Assembly (NCBI GenBank): GCA_002083615.1
Contig: MSXO01000009.1
Coordinates: 1-64,000, forward strand
Reading direction: 5' to 3'
DNA length: 64,000 nucleotides
From: Proteobacteria bacterium ST_bin11
GTDB taxonomy: Bacteria > Pseudomonadota > Gammaproteobacteria > Methylococcales > Methylomonadaceae
The position numbers and the translations under genes were made by a program. Under the pieces are notes generated by a model. The model did no database searches. It worked only from the letters and a program-made list of their open reading frames with translations, and was not told the DNA's origin. Each line of letters opens with the position of its first letter. Within the stretch, counting starts at the first letter, position 1. Shown piece by piece: positions 17,293 through 26,507 of the stretch.

Positions 17293-19572
17293 TTGGGTGT
17301 GCTGCCACTGTTCAGCATGTTGCCCTTAGCCGAAGCCATAGCGGCAGAGGTGGCTAGTACACTCGACGAAGTGCAAGTCGTGGCAGTTACGCCTTTACAA
17401 TTTGGCGGCATCGATATCAACAAGATTCCGGCGAATGTCCAAACCGTCTCTTCAGAGAAATTGCAGGAAGCACAAGCCCTGTCTTTGGCAGATTACATGA
17501 ACCGCTATCTCGGTAGCGTGAATATCAACGACGCGCAAAACAACCCCTTGCAACCGGATGTGCAGTATCGGGGCTTCAGCGCTTCGCCGCTGATGGGTTT
17601 ACCACAAGGCTTGGCCACTTATGTCAACGGTATTCGTTTCAACGAGCCGTTCGGCGATATGATCAACTGGGACTTAATTCCAGGCGGCGCAATAGACAAT
17701 ATGAGTTTGCAGCCAGCATCCAACCCTGCTTTTGGTTTGAACGCCCTGGGCGGCTCGATCAATATCAACACCAAAACCGGTTTCTCTGCGCCTAGCCATA
17801 GCTTCGAAGCCCAAGGCGGCTCCTGGGACAGACATTCCGAAGAAGTCACCAGCGGTTGGAATAATGGCACCTGGGGCTATTTTCTAGATTTCAAATACTT
17901 TAACGAGAAGGGCTGGCGCGCGCACTCGCCCAGCGAAGCCAAACAAGGCTTCGGTACCTTAAGTTGGCGCGGCGTTAAATCCAGCTTGGATTTAAGCATC
18001 GCAGGCACGGACAACTCCCTGCGCGGTAACGGCGCCCTGCCCCAGGAGATGTTGGCTTTCGGTCGAGACCAAGTGTTTACCCATCCCGACATCACCCGCA
18101 ACCGAATGTTACTGGTTTCGTTAGATGGCGACACCTGGTTAAACGATCACAATCAGCTATCGGGAACCCTGTATTATCGAAAGAACAAAATGGGCGCCTA
18201 CAATGGCGATGGCAGCGAGTTTGACGACTGCGGCGACTTTATGTGCGAAGAGGATGGCGTTACCCTGTTGGAAGATTTAAATGAATCTCCAATTTTAGCC
18301 AGCGACGCTCTCGAAGGCGGCACTATTAACACTTCTAGTACTCTGCAACAGTCCTTCGGTTTTGCTTTGCAGAATGCCTTCGACCACAAAATATTCGGGC
18401 TACAGAATCGCCTTGTCGGCGGAGCGAGCTTCGATTACGGCAACGCCCGTTACCAAGCCGACACCCAATTAGGTTCGCTCACGCCTGATCGCGGCGTCGC
18501 CGGCGGCGGGGTTTTGCTTGAAGACGCTCATGTCCGACTGACCACCGAGACTGATCACTACGGGGTGTTTTTAACTGACACCTTATCGCTGACCGAAAAG
18601 TTGGATCTAACCGTATCCGGTCGTTACAACCAATCGCATATGAAGTTACGCGACCACTATGGTACCGACTTAAACGGCTCGCATGCCTTTGACCGTTTCA
18701 ACCCGGCTGCAGGCTTGACCTACGTTGTTATGCCCGAGCTGACTGTTTACGGCAACTACAGCGAATCGTCGCGGGTGCCGACACCAATGGAGTTAAGCTG
18801 CGCCAATCCAGACGACCCTTGCCGTTTACCCAATGCATTCGTGTCTGATCCACCTCTGGAACAGGTAGTCGCTAACACCTTCGAAACAGGAGTGCGCGGT
18901 CGTTTGAAAAACCTGTTGCCCGGCTACATGGACTGGAACCTGGCCCTGTTCCGCACCATCAACAATAACGACATTATTTTCAAAAGCACTGGCGGTGTGG
19001 GTAGCAACCTAGGCTATTTCGACAATGTCGGCTCAACCTTGCGCCAAGGCGTCGAAGCGGGTCTAACCGGCAATTTTTACGACCGCTGGCGCTGGTCGAC
19101 CCATTACACTTATATCGATGCGAGTTTCGAAACGCCGTTTGTAGGTAGTAGCCCAAATAACCCAATGAATGACGGCGGGAATATTCAAGTCAACGGCGGC
19201 GATAAAATTCCCGGCATTCCCGCCCATCAATTTAAGTTCAGTACCGACTTCGACATCATCTCTGCGTGGACTTTGGGAATGGACATGCATTACAACAGTT
19301 CCCAGTATCTGCGCGGCGACGAAGCCAATTTAACTGCTAAATTGCCAGGATTCGTGGTATTTAACTTACGGAGCGAATACCGTTTCAACAGAAACGTGGC
19401 GCTGTTCGGCAGAGTCACCAATTTGTTTGACCGTGAGTACGCTAACTTCGGCACCTGGGGCAATACCGGCGATGTACTTGACGGCCTGGGCTTGCCTGGC
19501 GATCAACAAAGCCGCTTTGTCGGTGTTGGCGCTCCTCGCGCCGCTTGGATAGGCATTCGATTGACGATATAA
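17293..19572 (+). CDS. TonB-dependent outer-membrane receptor, start region frameshifted
   Basis: Receptor with a plug domain (about residues 25-150: IPANVQTVSSEKLQEAQ, YRGFSASPLMGLPQGLATYV, NALGGSININTKTG) and a 22-strand barrel ending in RAAWIGIRLTI. It imports a ligand at the expense of TonB energy. The ligand is not identifiable. The in-frame start is a TTG at 17293, which yields only half a signal peptide (GVLPLFSMLPLAEAIAAE). A better ATG with an AGG ribosome site lies at 17279 but in another frame: ATG-AAA-AAG-TTG. If the A5 run were A6, it would read MKKVVLGVLPLFSMLPLAEA, a perfect signal peptide. The gene is therefore either off through a one-base deletion in the A tract, phase-variable, or mis-sequenced. 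The rest (759 codons) is intact. Confidence 0.88.
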   Translation: MGVLPLFSMLPLAEAIAAEVASTLDEVQVVAVTPLQFGGIDINKIPANVQTVSSEKLQEAQALSLADYMNRYLGSVNINDAQNNPLQPDVQYRGFSASPLMGLPQGLATYVNGIRFNEPFGDMINWDLIPGGAIDNMSLQPASNPAFGLNALGGSININTKTGFSAPSHSFEAQGGSWDRHSEEVTSGWNNGTWGYFLDFKYFNEKGWRAHSPSEAKQGFGTLSWRGVKSSLDLSIAGTDNSLRGNGALPQEMLAFGRDQVFTHPDITRNRMLLVSLDGDTWLNDHNQLSGTLYYRKNKMGAYNGDGSEFDDCGDFMCEEDGVTLLEDLNESPILASDALEGGTINTSSTLQQSFGFALQNAFDHKIFGLQNRLVGGASFDYGNARYQADTQLGSLTPDRGVAGGGVLLEDAHVRLTTETDHYGVFLTDTLSLTEKLDLTVSGRYNQSHMKLRDHYGTDLNGSHAFDRFNPAAGLTYVVMPELTVYGNYSESSRVPTPMELSCANPDDPCRLPNAFVSDPPLEQVVANTFETGVRGRLKNLLPGYMDWNLALFRTINNNDIIFKSTGGVGSNLGYFDNVGSTLRQGVEAGLTGNFYDRWRWSTHYTYIDASFETPFVGSSPNNPMNDGGNIQVNGGDKIPGIPAHQFKFSTDFDIISAWTLGMDMHYNSSQYLRGDEANLTAKLPGFVVFNLRSEYRFNRNVALFGRVTNLFDREYANFGTWGNTGDVLDGLGLPGDQQSRFVGVGAPRAAWIGIRLTI

Positions 19573-19609
19573 GGCTCGGTAGAGACTCAGCTGGAGAGCG
19601 GTTGGAAAA

Positions 19610-20149
19610 TTAGCCGTTTTCCCGGTCTATTTGATTCGGGTTACGCGTCTGCCGGAATTTATTCGGTTTGACGCGTTTGATGTTGAGTCGATGCGCGCCT
19701 ATGGAGGCCTCGGTCAATAATTGAAAAATATCCGCCGGCATCCCATCCGGCAAATCAACCAAAGTGTGAGTATCGCGAATGTCGATTCGGCCGATACGCT
19801 TCTTGTCCACGCCGGACTCTTCGACCAATACATTTTGAATATCGTCGCTGCTGACCTGATGTTGACTACCCACCGCTAAGCGATAACGCACCATTTTTAC
19901 GTTTGTGTGCGGGCCGCGACTTTGCGGCAGAGGCACCAGCAACTTGGGCTGCGGTTTCGGTGCAGGATACAGATTCGGTTGGCTTAGAAAAACCAAGGCC
20001 GCCGCGCAGCTCAGTAAATCGATATCCAATTCGGCAGCGGTACGTTGGATCAATTCCCGTTGCAGTGCAAGGTCTTCCTCAGTGACGACGCGCTGCAAGC
20101 GTCTTTTAAATTTATCTTCCTTACGACTTTCGATAGAGAAAGCGTTCAT
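19610..20149 (-). CDS. Orphan DbpA-type RNA-binding domain protein (DeaD C-terminus-like)
   Basis: 179 residues. Residues 105-165 match the DbpA/CsdA RNA-binding domain of DEAD-box helicases: VRYRLAVGSQHQVSSDDI, KKRIGRIDIRDTHTLVDLP, and DGMPADIFQLL. Residues 10-70 resemble the helical linker preceding it in DeaD (RRLQRVVTEEDLALQREL ... LDIDLLSCAAALVFLSQ). No helicase motif (Walker A, DEAD, SAT) is present anywhere, so it cannot unwind RNA itself and may be an RNA-binding adaptor. An AAAGG ribosome site overlaps the surA stop codon 6 bases upstream, so it is translated with lptD-surA, at the place where pdxA usually sits. The C-terminal tail is basic (KRVKPNKFRQTRN). Confidence 0.8.
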   Translation of the reverse strand: MNAFSIESRKEDKFKRRLQRVVTEEDLALQRELIQRTAAELDIDLLSCAAALVFLSQPNLYPAPKPQPKLLVPLPQSRGPHTNVKMVRYRLAVGSQHQVSSDDIQNVLVEESGVDKKRIGRIDIRDTHTLVDLPDGMPADIFQLLTEASIGAHRLNIKRVKPNKFRQTRNPNQIDRENG

Positions 20150-20155
20150 ATACCT

Positions 20156-21457
20156 TTACAGTCTGTCCATGTCAATTTCTACAAAGGCCTCATCGCGCAA
20201 GCGCCGCAGCCATAGCTCGGTTTCTTCCTCGATTTTACGCTTACGGATTTCCTCACGAATCTTATCTTTTTTGAATTGCTCGCTGTTATCCTGGTTTTCG
20301 CGCCCCAGCACCTGAATCATATGCCAACCGAATTGGGTTTGTACCGGCTGACTAATCTCATTAATAGCCAGTTTGTTCATCGCCTCTTCGAAAGGCGGCA
20401 CCAACGCTCCCGGACCTACCCAATCCAATGACCCCCCGTTAATTGCTGAGCCTTTGTCGTCGGAATGCCCCCTCGCCAGATTGGCAAAGTCGTCGCCATC
20501 ATTGATTCTCTCTCTAAGGGCAAGCAAGCGCTTTTGCGCTTCCGCATCGTCCACTAATTCATTGGTTTTGATCAGAATATGTCTGACTTTGGTTTTGGTA
20601 ACGATATGCTGCCCCGCACCCTCGGTTTCCAGCATCTTGATGATATGAAAACCGCTGGGGCTTCGAATCGGTTCAGAGACATCTCCTTGATTCATCGTTG
20701 TGACAAATTCCGAGAACAGTGAGGGAATCTGGCCAATATTGCGCCAACCCAGATCGCCGCCCTTCAAGGCGTTATCGCCATCGGAAACACTGACCGCAAC
20801 TTGTTTGAAATCCTTGCCTCCGCGTAAATCAGCCATAACTTGATCGGCCTTGTCTTTGGCTCTCTGAATCTCGGTAGCCGAAGCAGCCTCGGACACTGCG
20901 ATCAGAATATGTCCCAAATGATATTGGGAGTTGTTCTGGCCGGCTTTACTCTGGGTTTCCATGTAATGCAGCACTTCGGCATCGGTAACCTTGACCCGCG
21001 ACCCAATCTCCCGCCCACGCAGCTGGTTGATGATAATCTCGTTGCGCAGATTGTCCTCGAAAGCTTTGTATTCCATACCCTGTTTGGTTAATTCGTTACG
21101 GAAGCTTTCGACCGACAAGCCATTGCGACTGGCAATATCCGCCACCGAGGACCTGAGCATATCGTCACTGACTTGCACACCCGATCTAGCGGCCAACTGC
21201 CGTTGTAGCTTATCGACCACCATGCGCTCCAGCACCTGCTTGCGTAACACGAATTCTGGCGGCATCGCCACATTGTTACTGCTCAATTTGCTAGTGATAG
21301 CTGCCACTTCGTTATCCAGTTCGCGCGCGAGAATCACGTCTTCTTCGACGACGGCTACTATCCTGTCCAATACTTGGGCCTGGCTCGGAGCGATATAAGC
21401 GCTTAGTAGCAAATAGAAAATCACTAACCATTTTTTTATCATGCTTTGCTTACTCAA
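20156..21457 (-). CDS. surA: Periplasmic chaperone and peptidyl-prolyl isomerase SurA
   Basis: Periplasmic chaperone guiding beta-barrel proteins, including LptD, to the BAM complex. Signal peptide residues 1-27 end at SQA-Q. The SurA N-terminal chaperone domain spans about 28-165 (VLDRIVAVVEEDVILARELD). Two PpiC parvulin domains follow (about 180-285, QYHLGHILIAV ... GGDLGWRNIGQIPSLF; and about 290-395, VRHILIKTNE ... GGSLDWVGPGALVPPF), then a C-terminal helix. The 433-residue length is normal. Its start overlaps the lptD stop by 8 bases, indicating translational coupling with its main client gene. Confidence 0.97.
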   Translation of the reverse strand: MSKQSMIKKWLVIFYLLLSAYIAPSQAQVLDRIVAVVEEDVILARELDNEVAAITSKLSSNNVAMPPEFVLRKQVLERMVVDKLQRQLAARSGVQVSDDMLRSSVADIASRNGLSVESFRNELTKQGMEYKAFEDNLRNEIIINQLRGREIGSRVKVTDAEVLHYMETQSKAGQNNSQYHLGHILIAVSEAASATEIQRAKDKADQVMADLRGGKDFKQVAVSVSDGDNALKGGDLGWRNIGQIPSLFSEFVTTMNQGDVSEPIRSPSGFHIIKMLETEGAGQHIVTKTKVRHILIKTNELVDDAEAQKRLLALRERINDGDDFANLARGHSDDKGSAINGGSLDWVGPGALVPPFEEAMNKLAINEISQPVQTQFGWHMIQVLGRENQDNSEQFKKDKIREEIRKRKIEEETELWLRRLRDEAFVEIDMDRL

Positions 21458-24269
21458 AATAGCTGGCTTTACGATAGCCTTTCAGGTTGGTTTGTAGGAA
21501 CGTATCCACATTATCGCCGAAGCTGGACAGCCCCTTCAGTTCCAACTGGACGAAAAACGCGGTTTCCGGCTTGGTGTTCGGATCAATAAAAGCAATGGTA
21601 TTGGCACCATTGATGAAGCGCCTACCCAGAATTCGGAAACGCCAACAACAGTTTTCGCGCTCCACCCCGATAAAACTTTCCGTGGTTTTGTCGAAATTCA
21701 ACGAGTATTGCCAACGTCCAAAGCCATACCATTCGCCGAATATAGGTAAGCGGAACGACACATCGGCTTGCGAAATCGTTTGTAAACTGTCTAAGGGATT
21801 GCGGCGATACCGATAGCCAAGATTAACAATCTGATTCGGTTGCATATTGTATTTTAAGGCTACTTGACCACGCGCAAAGCCATTGGCTTCGGGATCCCAC
21901 TGCGTACCCGTCATGTATGACCAATTCTTGTTCAACTGGCCGCTGACTTCGCCAACGAAATTGGAGGTATTGCTGGTTTCCTTAGGCAGCCCAGGCAGAG
22001 TCACTACCCTGTCCTGGAAATACATAATCTGTCCCAGACTGACTTTTAAAGGTTCCAAGCCAGTATTGGAATCGACAAACCGCGAAACAGTCGCCAACGT
22101 AACCTGATTGGCATCCTGAATTCTGTCTGCGCCAGCAAAACGATTTTCCCTGAACAAGCTGTAAAAGTTGGTATCGTACAAAGCGGTATCAAAAACTGGT
22201 ATGTTGCTTTGGTCCTTACGCGGAATGTACAGGTAAAAAGCCTGCGGCTCCAAAGTATGCAGGTACTGCGAACCGCCGAAGTTAAGGTCTTTTTCGAAGT
22301 TCATTCCACTGCTAACCGAGAAGATCGGTAAGGTCCGACTGATGGTGTTCGGCTGGCCAGCTAAGGTTTGATTGCTCAGTTGATACTGGGTGTATTGTCC
22401 GGTAATTCTTGGCGTGATATAGCCGGCGCTACTCTCGAATGGGAAGCTGAGAGTCGGGGCAATATTAATGCGCTGACCATTGACCAAATCACTGTGGTAA
22501 AAATGGGTGAACTCGTTAGTCATCGCCAGGGCAACCGGCAAGCCTTCGAACCCACGAGCAATATTGAAATTGACACGTGGCAGCATAGAGTAAGGTACGC
22601 CTTCATCAGGAATCGTTCTATCCACCGACTGGTAATGGTATGCGCCAACGGACAGGCCCACTCCGGTTCCGGCGATAGAGCCACCGTAATTTATCAGTGC
22701 GGTGCTGGGTAAAAAGCTGGTATTTTGAAAACCCAAGGCGTTGTTCAAGTCGTTAAAGTAAGTTTTGTCGGACACATAGTTCAGATCCAACAAGGAACTC
22801 AAGCCAGGCAACCAGGCGGTTCTATCTTTCCAACTTGCGGAATAGCGCGACTTGTTCACTAACTGATCGTTCGGCATATATTCAGCGGAAAATGTACCGA
22901 GGGAATTATCGGTCATATAGCGGAACTTGTTGCGTAATTGTTCGCCACGCTTGGCCATATAGCGGGGCGTCACAATATCGTCAAAGTTGGGGGCAATATT
23001 CCAATAAAAGGGCACCGAAACGTCAAAACCGTTCCGCTGCGTAGTACCCCAGGTAGGGGCCAACAAACCCGACAAACGGCGATTGTCGGTGGGGAAGGAA
23101 ATATACGGCGTGTACAACACCGGTACGCCTTTAAATTCCAGCCAGGCGTTTTTTGCGGAGCCTTGTCCACTGTCCCGGTTAATTTTCATGCGCGAAGCAT
23201 GGACGATCCAGTCCTGATTGCCCGGTGCGCAGCTGGTGAAAGCGGCTCCGTTATAGCGCGACAAGCCTTTGCTTTCGCGATAAACCACCTCGGCATTACC
23301 ACGAAACGGTGCCTCTGCGACGATGAATTGCGCATTCCGCAAGCGCGCTTCGTCTTTACCAAGACTCAAGGACGCTGTTTCGCTGGAAAACGCTAACTGA
23401 CCTTCGCTATATAACACGCTACCTTGCGCGTCTAAGGTATCAGCGACCGTATCGTAACTTGCCTTGTCGGCGATCAGATGCTGGTCGGCTCTTACCATGA
23501 CAACGTTGCCGGCAAAATTGAGTACTTCGCCGTCGAACACTTCGGAAAAGTCGGCATTGATATCCGTGGTGGCCGCATCTCGAACCTCGGCGGAGGTAGC
23601 TCTCATTTTGCGCTTTTTCGCGCCCCACACTTCACAGCTCTGCCAGGGGTCTCTATCAAATTCGGCCCGGAGGGTTTGAAAATCGCGCTCCTGTTTGCGA
23701 TCGAAGGTAGGGGTAAAAAAATACGAACCCGACTCTTGACTGCCGCCGCCCTCTGCCACCACATGTGCTTCCCCTTTTGGATCAGCACCGACCAAATTGC
23801 AATTCCAACCGTTGGAGTCGTCTCCGGTTTTACAGCTCCAACCGGGCACTTTGCCGGAGGAAACATTGGCAGTGTCAGTCTTGGGCTCGACTTTTTCCAG
23901 TACCGGCTTTTTATTTTCAGTCACTTTTACCCGCAACTTTTGCGGCTCGGCTATGGCCTTTTCAACCACCTTTTCGACCACCTTGATTTTTTCGGACTCT
24001 TCCAGCGGCTTAACGGCTTGTTCAACCGGAGCAGGCATAACCGGAACGGGTTGAGCCACCGTTTTCGGCGGCGCTGGTTTGGCGTCCGTTGGGGGGGTGG
24101 CTTGAATCACTTGCGGCTGAGCCGGCTCGGCACCCGCCGGCGTTTCATTTAGACAAGTCCATTCGCCATTTTTGGTTTGCTCACAATTCCACGCCGCATT
24201 ATTGGCAGCAGAGGCAACGCCCGTAAAAAACAATAATGCTGAAGAAATTGTATAAAACCGATAATTCAT
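21450..24269 (-). CDS. lptD: LPS-assembly outer-membrane protein LptD
   Basis: Inserts lipopolysaccharide into the outer leaflet together with LptE. Signal peptide residues 1-21; OstA/LptA-like periplasmic domain about 235-360; 26-strand barrel about 400-910. The paired Cys (NCCWRF) near the C-terminus and Cys at the N-terminus supply the family's structural disulfides. At 939 residues it is longer than E. coli LptD (784). The excess lies in residues 25-190: two W-x-C...W-x-C modules (WNCEQTKNGEWTC and WSCKTGDDSNGWNC) separated by about 110 residues rich in Pro, Lys, Glu and Val. First gene of lptD-surA-DbpA-like; divergent from amgK, with a 95-bp shared promoter region. Confidence 0.96.
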   Translation of the reverse strand: MNYRFYTISSALLFFTGVASAANNAAWNCEQTKNGEWTCLNETPAGAEPAQPQVIQATPPTDAKPAPPKTVAQPVPVMPAPVEQAVKPLEESEKIKVVEKVVEKAIAEPQKLRVKVTENKKPVLEKVEPKTDTANVSSGKVPGWSCKTGDDSNGWNCNLVGADPKGEAHVVAEGGGSQESGSYFFTPTFDRKQERDFQTLRAEFDRDPWQSCEVWGAKKRKMRATSAEVRDAATTDINADFSEVFDGEVLNFAGNVVMVRADQHLIADKASYDTVADTLDAQGSVLYSEGQLAFSSETASLSLGKDEARLRNAQFIVAEAPFRGNAEVVYRESKGLSRYNGAAFTSCAPGNQDWIVHASRMKINRDSGQGSAKNAWLEFKGVPVLYTPYISFPTDNRRLSGLLAPTWGTTQRNGFDVSVPFYWNIAPNFDDIVTPRYMAKRGEQLRNKFRYMTDNSLGTFSAEYMPNDQLVNKSRYSASWKDRTAWLPGLSSLLDLNYVSDKTYFNDLNNALGFQNTSFLPSTALINYGGSIAGTGVGLSVGAYHYQSVDRTIPDEGVPYSMLPRVNFNIARGFEGLPVALAMTNEFTHFYHSDLVNGQRINIAPTLSFPFESSAGYITPRITGQYTQYQLSNQTLAGQPNTISRTLPIFSVSSGMNFEKDLNFGGSQYLHTLEPQAFYLYIPRKDQSNIPVFDTALYDTNFYSLFRENRFAGADRIQDANQVTLATVSRFVDSNTGLEPLKVSLGQIMYFQDRVVTLPGLPKETSNTSNFVGEVSGQLNKNWSYMTGTQWDPEANGFARGQVALKYNMQPNQIVNLGYRYRRNPLDSLQTISQADVSFRLPIFGEWYGFGRWQYSLNFDKTTESFIGVERENCCWRFRILGRRFINGANTIAFIDPNTKPETAFFVQLELKGLSSFGDNVDTFLQTNLKGYRKASYFE

Positions 24270-24364
24270 GTCTTGGCGAATGCAGCTAAATTGACTTAGC
24301 GGAATGGAAATCGAATAAAATGCTTCCCATCATTTTACCTTAGGTTGACCCGCAATTAATAAAA

Positions 24365-25366
24365 ATGTACGTTCCCAGCTTAGACCGCCGCTTGGCGGAG
24401 CTTGTCGATTGGCTCAATAACGACCTTGCGCTTGATGTGCAACAAATCTCTCCGGCTTCCAGCGATGCCAGTTTCAGGCGGTATTTCAGAGTTGAGCACC
24501 GACATGGCTGCCATATTGCGATGGATGCGCCGCCGGACAAGGAAAATACCGAGCCATTCGTGCGGGTCGCCGAGTTGTTAAAACCCACCGATATCCACGT
24601 TCCGAATATCTTTTCTCAAAATCGCCGGCAAGGCTTTTTGTTGCTTGAGGATCTGGGTTCGACCAGTTACCTCGACCGGCTGCAAATAGATAACGCCGCT
24701 GAGCTATATCGACAAGCTCTCGACAGCCTTCTGAAATTGCAACTCGGCGTCAACCCGGCCGATTGCGGCCTGCCGGCTTACGACAGCAACTTATTGCTAA
24801 AAGAACTGGGTATTTTTTATGAATGGTTTCTCGAAAAACTACTAGGCATTGCGGCTCCCGATGCGCTGACAACAACACTCAACTCCATCCTAATCGATTC
24901 GGCGCTTGAACAGCCGCAAGTATTTGTGCATCGCGACTTCCACTCACGCAATTTGATGGTGCTTGCGCACGATTCACCGGGTGTGATCGACTTTCAAGAT
25001 GCCGTGATTGGTCCGATTAGTTACGACTTGGTATCGCTGCTGCGTGACTGTTACATCGCTTGGCCCGAACCGCAAGTGGACCGCTGGGCTCAACAATATC
25101 ATCAGCGCCTATTGGCAGCCGGAATGCTGGAAGCTGATTTTAATCAATTCAAACGCTGGTTCGACCTAATGGGCATGCAACGCCATCTCAAAGCTGTCGG
25201 CATTTTCGCCAGACTGCATCTACGCGACGGCAAATCAAATTATTTAGCAGACATCCCGCGTACTTTGGCTTACATCGCCAGGGTTTGCGAGGACTACCCA
25301 GAACTGGCAGAAATGCGGCAGTTTCTGCAAGAAGAAGTCCTGCCGGCTTACCGAGCGCCAGCATGA
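24365..25366 (+). CDS. amgK: N-acetylmuramate/N-acetylglucosamine 1-kinase AmgK
   Basis: Aminoglycoside-phosphotransferase-fold kinase that makes MurNAc-1-phosphate in the peptidoglycan-recycling bypass. The 333 residues show the nucleotide loop SPASSDASFRRYFRV near the N-terminus, the catalytic HRDFHSRNLMV (about 195) and the metal-binding VIDFQDAVIGPISYDL (about 214), all typical of AmgK. The stop overlaps the start of murU (ATGA), the next enzyme of the pathway. The pair is known in Pseudomonas and gives intrinsic fosfomycin resistance by bypassing MurA. Divergent from lptD, as in other Gammaproteobacteria. Confidence 0.92.
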   Translation: MYVPSLDRRLAELVDWLNNDLALDVQQISPASSDASFRRYFRVEHRHGCHIAMDAPPDKENTEPFVRVAELLKPTDIHVPNIFSQNRRQGFLLLEDLGSTSYLDRLQIDNAAELYRQALDSLLKLQLGVNPADCGLPAYDSNLLLKELGIFYEWFLEKLLGIAAPDALTTTLNSILIDSALEQPQVFVHRDFHSRNLMVLAHDSPGVIDFQDAVIGPISYDLVSLLRDCYIAWPEPQVDRWAQQYHQRLLAAGMLEADFNQFKRWFDLMGMQRHLKAVGIFARLHLRDGKSNYLADIPRTLAYIARVCEDYPELAEMRQFLQEEVLPAYRAPA

Positions 25367-26070
25367 AAGCAATGATTTTAGCGGCCGGACGCGGGGAACG
25401 AATGCGGCCTTTGACGGACCACACCCCCAAGCCTTTACTGAAAGCTGCCGGCAAAACGCTGATCGAATATACCATAGAGAACCTGGCCGCCGCCGGCTTC
25501 GGCGACATTGTCATCAACATTGCTCATTTGGGCGAACAGATTAAAGACTATTGCGGTAGTGGAAAGCGTTGGAACGTATCGATTGCGTACTCGGATGAGG
25601 GTGAGACCGCACTGGAAACCGCTGGCGGCATTGCCAAAGCCCTGCCTTTGTTGGGCGATAAGCCGTTCTTAGCGCTTAACGCCGATATTGTGTGTGATTA
25701 TCCCTTAGCTGATTTACGCGCAAGACCTATCGATCTCGCGCATCTCGTGATGATAAATAACCCGCCGCATCATCCTGAGGGCGATTTTTCGCTAACCGCG
25801 AGCGGTTTATTGGACCAACAAGGAACCCAAAAACTGACTTTCAGCGGTATCGGCGTTTATCACCCAATGCTGTTTGCCGACATCCCGGTAGCACCGTTAA
25901 AACTCAGACCGGTTTTGAATCGTGCGATGCAGGTGCAGCGCATCAGCGGTGAGAAATTTTCCGGCCTATGGATGGACATAGGCACGCCCGAACGTTTGCA
26001 AACCCTGGCTGAATTAGGCAGTCCGCTGGCTCACCAAACAAGCAGAGATACTGAGAATGTCACTAACTAG
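25363..26070 (+). CDS. murU: N-acetylmuramate 1-phosphate uridylyltransferase MurU
   Basis: Nucleotidyltransferase producing UDP-MurNAc from MurNAc-1-P and UTP. The signature MILAAGRGERMRPLTDHTPK lies right at the N-terminus, followed by KPLL and later LALNADIVCDYPLADL (metal-binding Asp) and GLWMDIGTPERL. I start it at the ATG that overlaps the amgK stop (ATGA), giving 235 residues. The open frame extends 26 codons further upstream inside amgK, but that segment precedes the conserved N-terminal beta strand. Its TAG stop (26068-26070) overlaps by two bases the TAG stop of the convergent hemJ. Confidence 0.93.
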   Translation: MKAMILAAGRGERMRPLTDHTPKPLLKAAGKTLIEYTIENLAAAGFGDIVINIAHLGEQIKDYCGSGKRWNVSIAYSDEGETALETAGGIAKALPLLGDKPFLALNADIVCDYPLADLRARPIDLAHLVMINNPPHHPEGDFSLTASGLLDQQGTQKLTFSGIGVYHPMLFADIPVAPLKLRPVLNRAMQVQRISGEKFSGLWMDIGTPERLQTLAELGSPLAHQTSRDTENVTN

Positions 26071-26492
26071 AACGGCTTAACAACGGCCAGCAGGACTATA
26101 GCCACCAAAAACAATACCGGAATCTCGTTGATCCACCGAAAATAGACATGCGAATGCCGATTGCGATCATGCTTAAAATCCAGCAACCATTTGCCACAAA
26201 ACAGATGATAAATCACCAACAGGCCCAATAAGGCCAGCTTGAGGTGTAACCAACCGCTGCCGGAATAAAGCATCCAGGCGTAATCGCCCAACATCCAAAC
26301 ACCGAAGATGAACGTGACTATCATACCCGGCGTCATGATGCCGTAATACAGTTTGCGCTCCATGACTTTAAAGCGTTCGTTACTGATGCTGTCCTCGCTC
26401 ATCGCGTGATAAACAAATAACCTGGGCAGATAAAACAAACCGGCAAACCAGGTCACCATAAATATTAAATGCAGGGCTTTTAACCAGAGCAT
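26067..26492 (-). CDS. hemJ: Protoporphyrinogen IX oxidase, HemJ type
   Basis: Small membrane protein of 141 residues that oxidises protoporphyrinogen IX to protoporphyrin IX in heme synthesis. It has four TM helices and the family's conserved residues: ALHLIFMVTWFAGLFYLPRL (His in TM1), YHAMSE, GWLHLKLALLGLLVIYH (His and Lys in TM3), and the terminal INEIPVLFLVAIVLLAVVKPF. HemJ replaces HemG/HemY in many Proteobacteria. It is convergent with murU, with overlapping stop codons, and is the last gene of a minus-strand run from the GT39 gene. Confidence 0.9.
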   Translation of the reverse strand: MLWLKALHLIFMVTWFAGLFYLPRLFVYHAMSEDSISNERFKVMERKLYYGIMTPGMIVTFIFGVWMLGDYAWMLYSGSGWLHLKLALLGLLVIYHLFCGKWLLDFKHDRNRHSHVYFRWINEIPVLFLVAIVLLAVVKPF

Positions 26493-26507
26493 AGATCTCC
26501 TTGGGCA

